DNA of 64,000 nucleotides from assembly GCA_902702965.1 (NCBI GenBank), contig CACRXP010000115.1, positions 197,227-261,226 of the forward strand, given 5' to 3'. The notes under the pieces are model-generated. The model was not told where the DNA came from, made no database searches, and was given only the letters and a program-made list of their open reading frames with translations. Below, one piece after another: positions 21,872 through 32,043 of this stretch (the first letter of the stretch is position 1; the number at the start of each line of letters is the position of its first letter). The stretch is from Spirometra erinaceieuropaei (Eukaryota > Platyhelminthes > Cestoda > Diphyllobothriidea > Diphyllobothriidae). The position numbers and the translations under genes are program-made.

Positions 21872-22261
21872 CTTGTAAACAGAGAGAGAGAGGGAGATTC
21901 GAAGGTTGGTGAATAGTTTTTGTCAAAATGAGTAAAAGTCTTCATTCGTTTCTATAAAAATGCGCATAACGAAGTAAGCACAGCCAGCATTAGAGTAGAA
22001 TTTCGTCAGCAAAACGAGAAATAATGTACTCAACTGAACAGGTAGCAAAACGCCTAGAAATCTGTGTGTAACAAATTCTCTGAAAGTCTTTTTATGAGGG
22101 AGGGAGAGAAGGCTGGTTAGTTGTTCTTCCCTGACGTTTTCGTCGTAAACCTAATGGTGAACTTGGTACCACGGCGTATCAGAAGGCGACCAATACTACC
22201 CAGAATCTCGAATGTCAAAAACCCCCTAAGGCGTATTTGAGTAGGACTCTTTCCAAAATTA
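21872..22261. other. Unassigned stretch
   Basis: Would be intron upstream of the candidate exon if that is real. A GAGAGAGAGAGGG tract lies at 21882-21896. Nothing else is recognised. Confidence 0.3.
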
Positions 22262-23440
22262 GGACTTGAAGAAGGAGACTGCAGTATTTATAGAATGCAG
22301 TAGTCATGCTACCGCATATCTTGGAATATTCACGGCTCCCTCCCCTTCATCAGGGATCGTTGCACGTGGCGTGATGGCCGACATTCGCGTCGTTAATTGC
22401 TGCAATTTCATCACGTGCGTGGGATGTTGGTGTGATGATTGCTCGACCATCTGACGCACCGACTCTGGTGTTGGGAAAAGTGTTCAGATGTGCGCTCCCC
22501 GCACGTCCAAGTACTCCGCCTAGGAGAAGTCTCAGCACCGAGTATGGAATGGGACGATCATTGCACTTGTTAATTAACTGGGGGCCAGTAAACCATGACT
22601 CAAGCAGCTCCCGGCTCACGCGATTGTCACCTCTTGCGAGAATTTCGGCCTCATCGAATTTAAATGTGTGGCCGGATCTCATCGAATGAGCCGCAACTTG
22701 AGAGCTAGCGTCATTTCTCCACACTGCTTCATCGTGTTCGGCCATTCGCGTTCGGAGCTGCCTTCCGGTTTCTTCGACGAAGTTGTTTTGTTCGCAACTG
22801 CACCAGATCCGATAAACGACTCCAGACTTTTCTAGCCGTGACAGTGGGTCTTTCGGTTTCATGACCAGACGCCTGATGGTTGCCTCCGGTCTGTGTACAA
22901 CTCCAACCCCATGTGGCGCGAGAAGGCGGCAGACAGCTTCCGAAACGTTCGTGACATATGGAAGCGCTTGCCAAAATTTGGTGTCCATGCGGTTAGGCCT
23001 TTCGTCCATTTTGCGTATGCACCGGTTGACGAAGTTGCGCGGGTAACCATTGGCTTTGAAGACCCGTCGGAGGTACTGTAGTTCAGCAATCTTGTCTTCC
23101 GGCTCACTGCAGTGTGTTTCGACACGCCGATAGAGCGTCCTTACACAACTGCGTTTGTGGCTGATTGGGTGGTTACTGTTGAAGTTCAGTATTTGCGTCG
23201 TGTTCGTCGCTTTCCTGAACACTTTGGTCTTTAGTCCACCACAATCTTTGCGGCATACGAGGACATCCAGGAAGGCCAGTTGGTTGTTCTCTTCCTCCTG
23301 CATCGTAAATTGAATGTCCGGGAAGACGGAGTTGAGATGTTCTTTGAATGTCAGCAGCTGATCCCGGTCGATCATAAACGTTATTCAACGGATTTTCTGA
23401 CAATTTTTTATTTGAGAAATCTCGCATCGCTGAACCACTG
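22262..23440 (-). mobile_element. Penelope-like element, best preserved copy
   Basis: A 341-residue open frame (23375-22350) covers the end of the reverse transcriptase and the GIY-YIG endonuclease, followed by the 3' untranslated end to 22262 with a CTATAAATACTGCAG block. The hammerhead segment that normally follows is missing because the sequence goes directly to CTCCTTCTTCAAG. The 5' side stops where the RT catalytic YVDD motif would be, so it is 5' truncated. Confidence 0.88.
22350..23375 (-). CDS. PLE reverse transcriptase C-terminus plus GIY-YIG endonuclease
   Basis: 341 codons on the minus strand. Residues 1-130 are the RT palm end and thumb of Penelope-like elements (DRDQLLTFKEHLNSVFPDIQ; then NQLAFLDVLVCRK; then FNSNHPISHKRSC). 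Residues about 190-290 are the endonuclease: SGVVYRIWCSCEQNNFVEET, then RTRMAEH and VSRELLESWFTGPQ. The YVG half of the GIY-YIG signature reads FVE, so a catalytic glycine is glutamate. Related copies keep YFG or YVG. The frame is open but lacks the RT active site, so it is a truncated relic rather than a working enzyme. It starts at the first methionine after the truncation. Confidence 0.85.
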   Translation of the reverse strand: MIDRDQLLTFKEHLNSVFPDIQFTMQEEENNQLAFLDVLVCRKDCGGLKTKVFRKATNTTQILNFNSNHPISHKRSCVRTLYRRVETHCSEPEDKIAELQYLRRVFKANGYPRNFVNRCIRKMDERPNRMDTKFWQALPYVTNVSEAVCRLLAPHGVGVVHRPEATIRRLVMKPKDPLSRLEKSGVVYRIWCSCEQNNFVEETGRQLRTRMAEHDEAVWRNDASSQVAAHSMRSGHTFKFDEAEILARGDNRVSRELLESWFTGPQLINKCNDRPIPYSVLRLLLGGVLGRAGSAHLNTFPNTRVGASDGRAIITPTSHARDEIAAINDANVGHHATCNDP

Positions 23441-24295
23441 CACTTCAGCAAACTGCCATCGCATCGGTCGGTTAGAATATATTTACTGAAGGGGCCGCTA
23501 ATTGTATCAGACTTGCATACACATCTAGATTAGACACCGACAACTTTGATGTCGCCAAGCCCTACGCCTCCAGTCTGGCGTCGACTGACTTCAAGGGGGA
23601 CGCCATAACCAAGCAACCATTGCCATGACCGCGGTAGATAGTGTTTTATGGCTAGTTGGGACATGATGCTGCATATCAACCGTAATCTACGGCTTTTCCT
23701 GGGTTTACTTTATTCTTGTTGATGGCTTGTTGGAGGTTTGGAGCACATGACATCATGCGAAAACACGCGAAAGCATGTGATTTTAATTTGGTCGAGGACA
23801 TTTTCCAATCTTGCTGCCAGCGACATGGCCAGCTAACCGTCAGTTGCTTTATTTTTAGCCGGTAGACCTTGCCAGTAATAGCATGCTCCTAAATGTATCC
23901 TGAACACGGTTCCAAAAGCAAATAGCTGTGATGAACGTTCACTGTACCAGAAAACGCATATTATGCATTTGTGTGTACGTATAAATCACAAAACGCGAAT
24001 GCCAAATATGCGCTGTTCGGAAATTACTCCAGAGGATCGGCGGGAGTGGGGGGGGGGGCGGAGGGGTTGTGGCGGCTGGGGTACGACACGCCGGTTAGAG
24101 GGGCAGTTGCGACTGGTTATATACGTGCATGCGGCACGGGTGTTAGAGATTTCCATTAGGAAACTTTGTTTTCACACAATGCTGCGTCCGGTAATCGGCA
24201 TGCCATCACTTCCGTCGTAGCTAGCAGGCGCCGTCACTGTGAGATCCAGTAAGTCTGCATCGCAGTCCATAGATCTGACGCGCCTGATTCTACTA
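23441..24295. other. Unassigned stretch
   Basis: No feature is recognised. A run of Gs lies at 24048-24058. TA at 24294-24295 flanks the next MITE. Confidence 0.3.
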
Positions 24296-25284
24296 GAGTG
24301 AATGACCGATCTTATGAAATGTTGGCTGATATTCTGAAATTCCTTTTCGATTAGGAAGGACTACTTAAGGGCGGTTGTAATACTGATTACCTTCCAAAAT
24401 AATCCTGTAATATTTTGGACTCGACAGGATGTCAGCTTTTGAATACACTGGTTTTCAGACTCCCGTAGAAACCGTCCTCGGTAAAATGTGACCACTTAAT
24501 TAGCATGCATTTTTCTCATTGATTTTCGATGGTCTTGCAAGTTCAAATATATTTTATAGAAACCGCGGGCAAGACTATGTTTGTTTCAGTCATTTGACAG
24601 ATAATCACGTCATCTTTATATTTTTCACTCGAATGAGTAGTATAACTAGGTTTTAAAGGAGTTTCTAATTATGAGGTTCTTAAGACCGTGCAAGGCTCAT
24701 TCACGTAGCATCGTGCCTGTCCGTTTACGACTACTCCTCATGACATGTACGACATAGTCCGTATCCATTGAAAAAAATTATGGACTCTATATGATATCTT
24801 TTTAAATGCATAGAAGAATGTGTGATTTTCGTTACACGGAGCGCATGCGCCTTGTAGACTGAAATCACTAAGCGCTAACGAAATGACTGGTCAGGCTCCA
24901 AATTATTCGGCAATTATAAAACTTTTTTAAAATCTAACTATGCTCCTCCTTCAAGTGAAATATATAAAGATATGTGATTGTCTATCAAACGACGGAAAAG
25001 CGTATTTTTGATCGCGGTTTCTATAAAATATATTTGAATTTGCAAGACAATCGATAGTAAATGAGAAAAACACATGCTACTTAAGTAGTCACATTTTACC
25101 GAGGACGGTTTCTACGGGAGTCTGAAAAGCAGTGTATTCAAAAGCTGACATCCTGCCGAGACCGAAATAGTATAGGATTATGCCGCAAGATAATTAGTAT
25201 TACAGCCGCGCTTAAGTAATCCTTCCTAATCGAAAACGCCTTTCAGAATTTCAGCCAACATTTCATGAGATCGGTCACTCACTG
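24296..25284. repeat. Long-TIR MITE family, complete variant copy (989 bp)
   Basis: Left end GAGTGAATGACCGATCTTAT (first base changed from C), right end ATGAGATCGGTCACTCACTG, TA on both sides. Same subfamily as 15299-16293 (GTTGGCTGA terminal variant). Confidence 0.87.
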
Positions 25285-25424
25285 TATGACATGCTAATTG
25301 TCGTGGCTTCTAAGATTGCCAACTGACGGGATAACTCGGCTTTAACCCGGCTGTGAAGCACACGGTGGACATCGCTGGTCTCGGCGACCGCGGTCCCGGG
25401 AGAGAGTGCGGCAAATGCAACGTA
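25285..25424 (-). repeat. GC-rich dispersed repeat fragment
   Basis: Contains GGACATCGCTGGTCTCGGCG and a CCCGGGAGAGAGTGCGGCAAA block, which is the reverse complement of the sequence immediately right of the next MITE (26262-26320). Confidence 0.7.
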
Positions 25425-26259
25425 CAGTATGTGGGCTAACTCATGAAATCTCAACAGAAATTCCGGAATGTGATTTCGTTTCGAAAAGATTAATTAAGTA
25501 GGGTGGCGAGAGGCTGAGAGCTGCAACTTTGCCTTCTCAGTGTGATCCTCTTGGCATTCTGACTGGTTTCTTGATCAGAACCGCCCTCTACAGTGACCTA
25601 GTGCATACGATGCGGACTAAGTCGTGGGTGTGGCACGCGTAAACGGGCTGCTGTGGTCGAACTGTCAGGGAGATGTTTGAAAACTGCCCACGTGACGGTT
25701 CACAACGCTGGTTTGGAGGATGACTGAACTGCTGAACGCCTTCGTCTTGCATGCTGGCGGAGGTCCTTGTAATGCCACAGAGAAACGAGGTTTTTGTCAC
25801 TGACAACTGTCTTGTCGTTTCAGCTGGCAGCCCTTGCGGTGTTTCCGTCCTCTGAGTCGGGTTCGGTAGCAGAAGCCCTTAAAAATCGCACTAACCGGGT
25901 GTAAATTGCAGCTGGCTAATATAGCCACGCATCCGGCGCTTTGTCAGCCTACCAGACAGATCGGCCGTCGTGACGAGCGATGTCCACCGTGCGCTTCACA
26001 GCAGGGTAAAAGCAGGAATGGTGACGTGTGCGTGAGTTAGTTTGTAGTGATGGAAGACTTACGCTAGAGTTGCAGCACCCTCTCCCGGGATCGCGTGTTA
26101 AGACGGAGTCAAGAAATCCGGTATAGCAGGGGGTAACTGAATTGTTATAGAATTGTGCTGCATGATGATTGGCTTTACAACCCTACTTAATTAATCTTTG
26201 CGAAACGAAATCGCATTCCGGAATTTCTGTTGATATTTCATGAGTTAGCGCACTTACTG
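25425..26259. repeat. Long-TIR MITE copy with foreign interior (835 bp)
   Basis: Left terminus CAGTATGTGGGCTAACTCAT, right terminus GAGTTAGCGCACTTACTG, TA duplicated. Only about 80 bp of the left arm and 140 bp of the right arm are family sequence. Bases 25507-26120 hold unrelated DNA including a GC-rich dispersed repeat copy (25973-26115), so the middle has been replaced or invaded. Confidence 0.8.
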
Positions 26260-26261
26260 TA

Positions 26262-27480
26262 CGCTGCATTTGTCGCACCCTCTCCCGGGACCGCGATCGT
26301 CGAGACCAGCGATGTCTACCGTGCGCTTCACAGCAGGGTAAAAGCAGGAATGGTGACTTGCGCGTGAATTAGTTTGTAGTGATGGTACACTTATGCGGCA
26401 TTTGCCGCACTCTCCCCCAGGACCGCGTGTTAAGACGGAGTCAAGAAGACCGGAGGCGGGAGAGGGCGGAGATGACTGTCAAGACGAAAACCCGCAGCTA
26501 GAAGCGTACCACCACGCAACCTCGTCCACAACGTACACTGACCCGGATTATAAACAACGAGGGCCATAAAGGCTGCCGCATTCGACGATGTCCACCGTAT
26601 GTTCGACCGCATGGAGAAGCAGGCACGGTCACCTGCGTGTGAATTAGTTTATAGTGAAAGTAGACCTTCGCTGCGTCCACTGAACTCCCTCCTCCTCCTC
26701 CTCCTCCTCCTCCTACTCCTCTTCTCCTCCTCCTCCCACCTGAGCCCGGTGTCAAGGCAGAGTCAAGAAGACCGGAGTCGGGGAAGGGCGCAGGTGGGTG
26801 GCTCAGCCAAGCGCGCACCTTGGAGCTCACTCCACACCCTCTGCTCCACGAAACAATCGATCAGTATTCTAACCAATGACAACAAGACGACGACGGGTCA
26901 GAGGACGAGAACGACTGGGCAACCATGCCCACCACCTCTATACCCAGCGGGAGCGCAATCAAATCTATCGGCAGGACACCAGGCGTCAGAAAACTGCCAG
27001 CGCATACCAGGCTGCGACTGCCATGGCGTCTCGTAGTGCCACGTAGTGCACTTGAATTCGGGTGGTTAGAGGCAAATGTTCAAGTGTTAAATGACATGAA
27101 TTTTCTCAAAAAGCATCTACTAACCTATCGAGGATCGTTGCACAATCCGGCCTGGAGACCAAGAACGCGAATGGAAGTTTGCCTCTACGACGGTCTGACC
27201 GTCGCATTCGACGGTGTCCACCGTATGCTCCACACCAGGGTGAAGCAAGCAAGGTGTCAGTTTGCGAGTGCGTCAGTTTACAGTGGTTGTAGACTTGCGC
27301 CGCATCTAGCGTACTCTTTCCTCCTCCCCCGTCAGAACCCCGTGTCAAGACAGAGTCAAGAAGATCGGAAGTGAAGGAGGTCGCAGGTGGCTGGCAGGAC
27401 CGGACCCCCACCTAGGCCTACCATCACACCTCCTGGTCCACAACAAAAACTTTACCAGGATGTTTGCCAACGACAGCAAA
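26262..27480 (+). repeat. GC-rich dispersed repeat, three consecutive copies
   Basis: Copies at about 26262-26520, 26580-26880 and 27195-27460. Each has GTCCACCGTATGTTCGACC or an equivalent, a GTGAATTAGTTTATAGTG block, a pyrimidine-rich segment and an AGTCAAGAAGACCGGAG block. The middle copy holds a CTC triplet tract at 26689-26736. The open frame 26599-27036 and its neighbours are this repeat, not genes. Confidence 0.7.
26689..26736 (+). repeat. (CTC)n microsatellite
   Basis: About sixteen CTC units with small interruptions, inside the dispersed repeat. Confidence 0.9.
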
Positions 27481-28129
27481 TCAACGGGCCAGAAAGAGGA
27501 GGATGACTGGACAGCAATGCTCACGACCTAACGGGAGCGCACGCGTATCTATCGGCAGGAAACCAGGTGTCAGGAAACTGCCAGCGCATACCAGGTTGTG
27601 ACTGCCCTGGCTTTCTGATTCTGGCATAGCAGACGCCTCCAAACCTTCAGGCCTAGAACGGTGACACATGATCCTGTATTTGCCTGGGTCGTCACCATTC
27701 AAAGTCTGAGTAACTAGTCTGTCATAAAGGCATAAACCACACATACACGCTCCTCACATGCGTGAGAGCGCCACAGGCAACTTTAAGAAGAAGAAGAAGA
27801 AGCTGTGACACCCTGGCTCTCAGCCCACCAGTCCGCTACTCCGCACAAACACATACGCACAACTGGGCAGACTCGGTGGACTGAGTTAAGCGGTCAGTCG
27901 GCAGCCCTACATGCAAAGGCACTTGAAGCACGATGATAGTCTTGAACACAGATCGCACACGCAGCCGCAGGGAGGTGCTGAGAAACACACTCCCCACTTG
28001 CGTGGGTGGCAGTTGGGTGTTTATGATGGATAATGGTGTTGGAAGAAGTAATTGCAGCCCGGCTCTCCGTCCTGACAGAAGGACTCTGTTATTCCGTCAG
28101 TTGCCACGCCGTCGCAGGCGTACTCTGAC
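27481..28129. other. End of the dispersed repeat and unassigned DNA
   Basis: 27780-27890 (GAAGAAGAAGAAG then GACACCCTGGCTCTCAG) corresponds to 10396-10440, the 3' segment of the dispersed repeat. 27900-28129 is unassigned. Confidence 0.45.
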
Positions 28130-28870
28130 TTGTTAGTCCGCGCTCGAGTCGTTAACTACCGAAAAGTACTCACCGTTGTTGATTCTTGGCATGATTTACT
28201 ATCACTGGAACCGTTGGTTGCCAGCACATTCCCGCGCGACTAATTTCTCGGCCCAAGCGGGGCCTCAGTTCAGAATACGCTGGTGGGAGGTCGCTGCGCT
28301 TGCCAATAGAATGACGGCCGGAAAACTATGACTCAGACAGTCTACGGCTCACATTGTTATGCTCTCTTACGAGAAACCCGGCCTTGTCAAACTTGGAGAG
28401 GTGGCCAGGTCCCGTCAAACGGTCTGCGACTTGACACTAAGCGTCATTTCTCCTCACTGCCTCTGCATGCTAGGCCATTCGTGTTCGGAGTAACTCCTCA
28501 GTTTCTCCGGCGTATTTGCTTTGTCCGCAACTGCATCAGATTGGGCAAACGACTCAAGAAATTTCCTGTCGTAGAAATGGGTCTTTTGGCCTCCTGGTTT
28601 GGCGCCTGACAGTTGCTACTGGTCTGCGTACCACTCCAACTCCAAGTGGCGTGGGCAGGCAGCTGACGGCTTCCGAGACGTTTCCCACGCACGGGAACGC
28701 TCGCCAAAAAGTTAAGATCGGTGGGGTTTGGTCTCTCATCTCGTTTCTACACGCGCCGGTTGGCAAATTTGCGTGAGTAGCCAATCGCGGCGACACTCCT
28801 CAAAGAAATCGCAATTCAGCAAACAGGTGTCTTGGCTCACAGTTGTTCGTTTCACTCGCCGACAGAGCGC
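28130..28870 (-). mobile_element. Penelope-like element, decayed copy
   Basis: On the minus strand, fragments in changing frames match the 22350-23375 copy: VGNVSEAVSCLPTPLGVGVV, then the RLPNLMQLRTKQIRRRN shadow frame. The endonuclease is broken by several frameshifts. Confidence 0.72.
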
Positions 28871-29203
28871 TCTCACGCAAAAGCGTTTGCGGTTAATTAC
28901 CTAGTCGTTACTGAGACGCAGTACTTACGCCCTAAACTCCTATACTTGTGCTATTTCTGGTCCATAACCCATTACATTTTGTTACTTCGTTATTATCGTG
29001 TGCGAATGTGTTGTCCGTCCCGATGACTGCGTGTGCTGGAGATTCTTTGGACCAAAACGGGGTAGGAATGACTCATGTGGACGTCTTAACAGGAAAAGAG
29101 GATAGAAAACGCCTGCAACTTAGATCGCTTCGAACCAACACCCGGTGAGATTAGGGTAAGGTTTAGGTTAAGGATCACGCCTAAGCTTAAATTAAAAGTT
29201 AGA
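28871..29203. other. Unassigned, with reverse telomere-like motif
   Basis: 29149-29175 reads GATTAGGGTAAGGTTTAGGTT, a degenerate TTAGGG-type tract just left of the TIR element. Nothing else is recognised. Confidence 0.4.
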
Positions 29204-29316
29204 GTCGGATCTTATTTCGTAGCCGTACCTGCAGTCGATGAGGCGTGGCCTAACCCCTAACGCATAAACTCAACCCCTAACTCCTAGCATGTACGGCTAC
29301 GCAATAGGATCTTGCC
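29204..29316. repeat. Small TIR element enclosing telomere-like repeats
   Basis: Left end GGATCTTATTTCGTAGCCGT, right end ACGGCTACGCAATAGGATC; the two are inverted copies. The 50-bp interior is degenerate CCTAACCCCTAAC. The same arrangement is present at 35616-35817 and 61823-61960. Confidence 0.7.
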
Positions 29317-29420
29317 AGCAACTTTACCACACTGAACCACACTCAGGCCTTGTAATCTTTACTCAATAAGAGAATTAAATGAGGGGGGAAGTGTGCCCCG
29401 AGGAAACGCTCACGGAATAC

Positions 29421-29617
29421 CTGCCGAGTGGCTGTGGCGGTACAGTCCACGCCCGTGTCTCCACCTCCGAGGACGATGACCCGCTTGCCCTTGGCTAGAG
29501 TCCCCAAGTTCGGGCCTGACTCCTGCTCAGTTGGTGTTCCTAGTGTGGTCTGGTGCTGCTTTCGTTGCCACCGTTCTAGGAAGCTCATTGCAAAGTGGAT
29601 GCCGTTCAGGTGTCGGC
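29421..29617 (-). CDS. Glutamate synthase (GOGAT) exon, NAD(P)-binding part of the small domain
   Basis: One internal exon of 197 bp on the minus strand. It follows a long pyrimidine tract and CTCAAAG (acceptor) and ends CGGCAG before GTATTC (donor). It encodes 65 residues: RHLNGIHFAMSFLERWQRKQ, then an insert-like polar stretch, then AKGKRVIVLGGGDTGVDC and TATATRQ. The GGGDTG motif is the dinucleotide-binding glycine loop, and the GIHFAM block before it is typical of the GltD-like part of eukaryotic NADH-dependent glutamate synthase. That enzyme makes glutamate from glutamine and 2-oxoglutarate. The exon starts with the last two bases of a glycine codon, consistent with the PGR sequence in this position. 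Neighbouring exons were not found. Telomere-like repeats lie in both flanking introns. Dihydropyrimidine dehydrogenase is a less likely alternative. Confidence 0.82.
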
Positions 29618-29639
29618 CTTTGAGGGGGGGGAGTTTGGG

Positions 29640-29960
29640 GGTGAGAGGAGGAGGAGGAGGAGGAGCAGGGAGACGGCAGGAAAGAGAATGACGAACTAAG
29701 CACAAACCCCAACCCACAACCCATAACCTCAACCCCTAACCCTGACCACTAGTTCCTAAGGCCCAACACCTAACCCTAATCCCTAACAGGTACGGCTAAG
29801 AAATTGGATCATACCAAAGTTGGAGTTAAATTTAACGGTAACGTAAGTCAAGATCAAGTTTAGGGTTAAGGTAGGAGCTGGTGGTGACTGTAGAGTTAAT
29901 GTTTAGGGTAGGGTTTGGGTCAAGATTAAGACAGTGGTTGTAGTTAGAGTTGGGACACGG
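29640..29960. repeat. Telomere-like degenerate repeats with a TIR end
   Basis: 29700-29790 is a degenerate CCCTAA tract (TAACCCCTAACCCTGACC) that ends in the right terminal repeat CAGGTACGGCTAAGAAATTG (29787-29806). 29820-29960 is a degenerate GGGTTA tract of the opposite sense. No matching left terminus was found nearby, so this copy is partial. A GGA triplet tract (29648-29663) is the polypyrimidine tract of the GOGAT exon read on the other strand. Confidence 0.6.
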
Positions 29961-30690
29961 GCATATTTCGACCCCTACCGTAGTTATGCGTAGGTCCACC
30001 TTCATTAATTTAGCGGGACGTTCCTATTACCATCTCCTGTCTAGGGGTCCATATAAGTTAATTCTATTGAAATCTCTAAACGCAGCCTTGACAAGCACTC
30101 ACCTAGAACCAATGAGCATGCAAACTGTCCTGAAAAGTAGATTCGACATCCATAGGGCTAAGTGAACAAAGAAAGTAATGAATAGACTAGAACGCAAGAC
30201 CGCAATACTAAAGAACAACACTGCCAACGGTTAAATCCTCCTCGCGTTTAATTACTACTAACCGGCATTCAACTTCCCCATTCGGAATCCGTCACCATCA
30301 ATGACTTCCTCTCTCCGACCTCCAAACATGGACTGCAGCGGTGCTTCGGCTTGGTAAGCCTCTATCGCCGGTTTCCTGTGAACTAGTCCGACTTTATCCT
30401 GTTGCCGTTGTCGTCGGTGCGTTACCACAACACCTCGCAAATGCTCCTAACCATCGAATTTCATTTCCAGAAAGTTTTAATCTGCTGAGACCCACTGCAG
30501 TACACCTTTATTACTTGGGGCGGACGTAAATATTTTCATGTCCCGCTCAGACGTCCACACAAGTCAGTCCCGTCAAAAGCAGGAGTCTGACCAACTCAAG
30601 GCAGACACACTCCTCGACGTGGTTTAGGCTAATTCATAATTTCTCAAATTGCGTTTTAAAGGACTTGTAATTTTGAGAGAGATCCGTATG
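29961..30690. other. Unassigned stretch
   Basis: No recognised feature. If the GOGAT gene extends to higher coordinates, this is intron. Confidence 0.3.
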
Positions 30691-31097
30691 TGAAAGTGCA
30701 CTAACTGGATGTCATGTCGCCTGCATAGGCGACAGACCGTTGTCTTTGCCGGAACAAGAAGTGCATTAACCGGACGTTTCTATTTCTCACTCGAATCCAT
30801 CATCAGAGACGGTCGCCGATGGGGGTTATGTAGAAACACAGGGAGTGCAGGACTTAAAGAAAGCAGTCGCCGGACAACCGTAGGCCTAATATAGGTTGAA
30901 GCACCCACGTTCGTCACTGACTCGGTGAGTAACAAGAAGAGACTTTACCTGGGAAGGGTAGTTAGCCAAGCGGGAGGGCGGTGAAGAGTTAACAGTTCCA
31001 CTGGCAGTGAATCAAATGATGGAGCGGTTATCACTCCGAGAATCGACAACGTTGATGAAATTGCGGCGATTAACGACCCTCGGGCAGGCTGACAAAG
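30691..31097. mobile_element. Penelope-like element terminal fragments, opposed
   Basis: A minus-oriented PLE end with a hammerhead motif (30740-30815) is followed by plus-oriented tail sequence ending GATGAAATTGCGGCGATTAA (31050-31069). This resembles the inverted arrangement at 51.1-51.6 kb with most of the interior lost. Confidence 0.6.
30771..30811 (-). ncRNA. Hammerhead ribozyme motif, stems eroded
   Basis: Minus strand: CTGATGA (30806-30800), stem II TGGATTC against GAAATAG with mismatches, GAAAC and GTC intact. Stem I has drifted. The catalytic core is conserved but folding is doubtful. Confidence 0.5.
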
Positions 31098-32027
31098 AAT
31101 CAACCCACCGATTACGAATTCAGGCGATAAGGACGGGCGCAGCTAGTCATGCCAGACATGTGACGGCATGGTAATTACGTCCTGTAATTACTACCGTATC
31201 GCGTTCATCATCTCCCGAAGAAGAGGAAGTAGAAGAGAGGGCGAATCCATGGACCATATTGTATTCGAACTGGCGTTTCGCAAACTTCCTCGTTCCTCGT
31301 AGCGTACTTGTTGCCCCTGCCGGTCTTGAGTTGTTCAGTCTTGCCGCTTGCTCGACGCACGAGCTTTGACCTGCCTGTTTGCCGCTGACGGGCTTAGACC
31401 TCCCCGGGGCTGACCGCTGACAGGCATGCGTGACCTTTGTTCCCTTTGGGATCGGCGTAAGTGTAGTTAAATCAAGGTGCCGGTTGGCCTCTCCTACGTC
31501 AGCCAGTGAACTGATCGGTCGTTGCTGTTCATGTGAGCAGCATTCAGCTTCGCGGGCGCATTGGTAAGACAGTGTTTGACTTTGGTCACATGACCTCTGG
31601 CCCCCAGCTCCGCCCTTTTCCGTGAGCGTTGACTCTCGGGCCTGCGTGCTTGTTTGCCTTACTGGTCCTATCCGAACTGATCCGAGCCATGGAGGCAGCG
31701 CATGGTAGGCGGGATGTAGATCTATTGCTCGGTTGAGTGTACCAGTCGAGGACCAACTTTCGAGCACCAGTCTGGCCATCTTCTCATTTGCTCGACTAAA
31801 GGCAAAATGGTGGCTTAGTTCTCGTATGTGGCCATAGACCAGACAGCCCGTCCTTGCGGTTGATTGCAAGTTGGTGTTCGTGCAATCTTGTACCGAGACG
31901 TTTGTCCGTTTCACCAACATACCTCGACAACAATTAGCCAACCGAATACGAACCCCGGCGATAAGGACGGGCGCAGCTAATCATGCCATACAGGTGACGG
32001 CATGGCAATAAGGTCCTATAATTACTG
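31098..32027 (-). mobile_element. Penelope-like element fragment flanked by direct repeats
   Basis: Two copies of about 95 bp in the same orientation (31098-31193 and 31932-32027) share CGATAAGGACGGGCGCAGCT and TGACGGCATGG blocks. Between them lies a minus-strand GIY-YIG coding region. Direct pseudo-LTR-like repeats bounding a PLE body are a known PLE organisation and can arise from tandem copies. Confidence 0.8.
31147..31941 (-). CDS. PLE endonuclease frame with long C-terminal extension (264 aa)
   Basis: Residues about 32-90 read LVYGHIRELSHHFAFSRANE, then MARLVLESWSSTGTLNRAID and LHPAYHAL, the second half of a PLE GIY-YIG domain. The first 30 residues of this frame are out of register. 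One base over, the sequence reads SRYVGETDKRLGTRLHEHQL, the expected first half, so a single-base frameshift near 31840 separates the catalytic half. After residue 90 the frame stays open for about 170 more codons rich in T, S and R, ending inside the flanking repeat. Open frame, but the enzyme is not intact. Confidence 0.6.
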   Translation of the reverse strand: MANCCRGMLVKRTNVSVQDCTNTNLQSTARTGCLVYGHIRELSHHFAFSRANEKMARLVLESWSSTGTLNRAIDLHPAYHALPPWLGSVRIGPVRQTSTQARESTLTEKGGAGGQRSCDQSQTLSYQCAREAECCSHEQQRPISSLADVGEANRHLDLTTLTPIPKGTKVTHACQRSAPGRSKPVSGKQAGQSSCVEQAARLNNSRPAGATSTLRGTRKFAKRQFEYNMVHGFALSSTSSSSGDDERDTVVITGRNYHAVTCLA

Positions 32028-32043
32028 ATGCAAAACCCTGGTG

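Noticed and set aside
22340..22362. CTGATGA in the CCCTGATGAAGGGG block as a hammerhead
   Set aside because: It is followed by a simple purine-rich hairpin without GAAAC and a cleavage triplet.
26599..27374. Plus-strand frames of 145 and 149 codons
   Set aside because: Both lie across consecutive copies of the GC-rich dispersed repeat, whose other copies do not keep the frame.
29150..29960. True chromosome end or interstitial telomere
   Set aside because: The repeats are degenerate, short, occur in both senses and are bounded by inverted repeats; no long perfect TTAGGG array exists.
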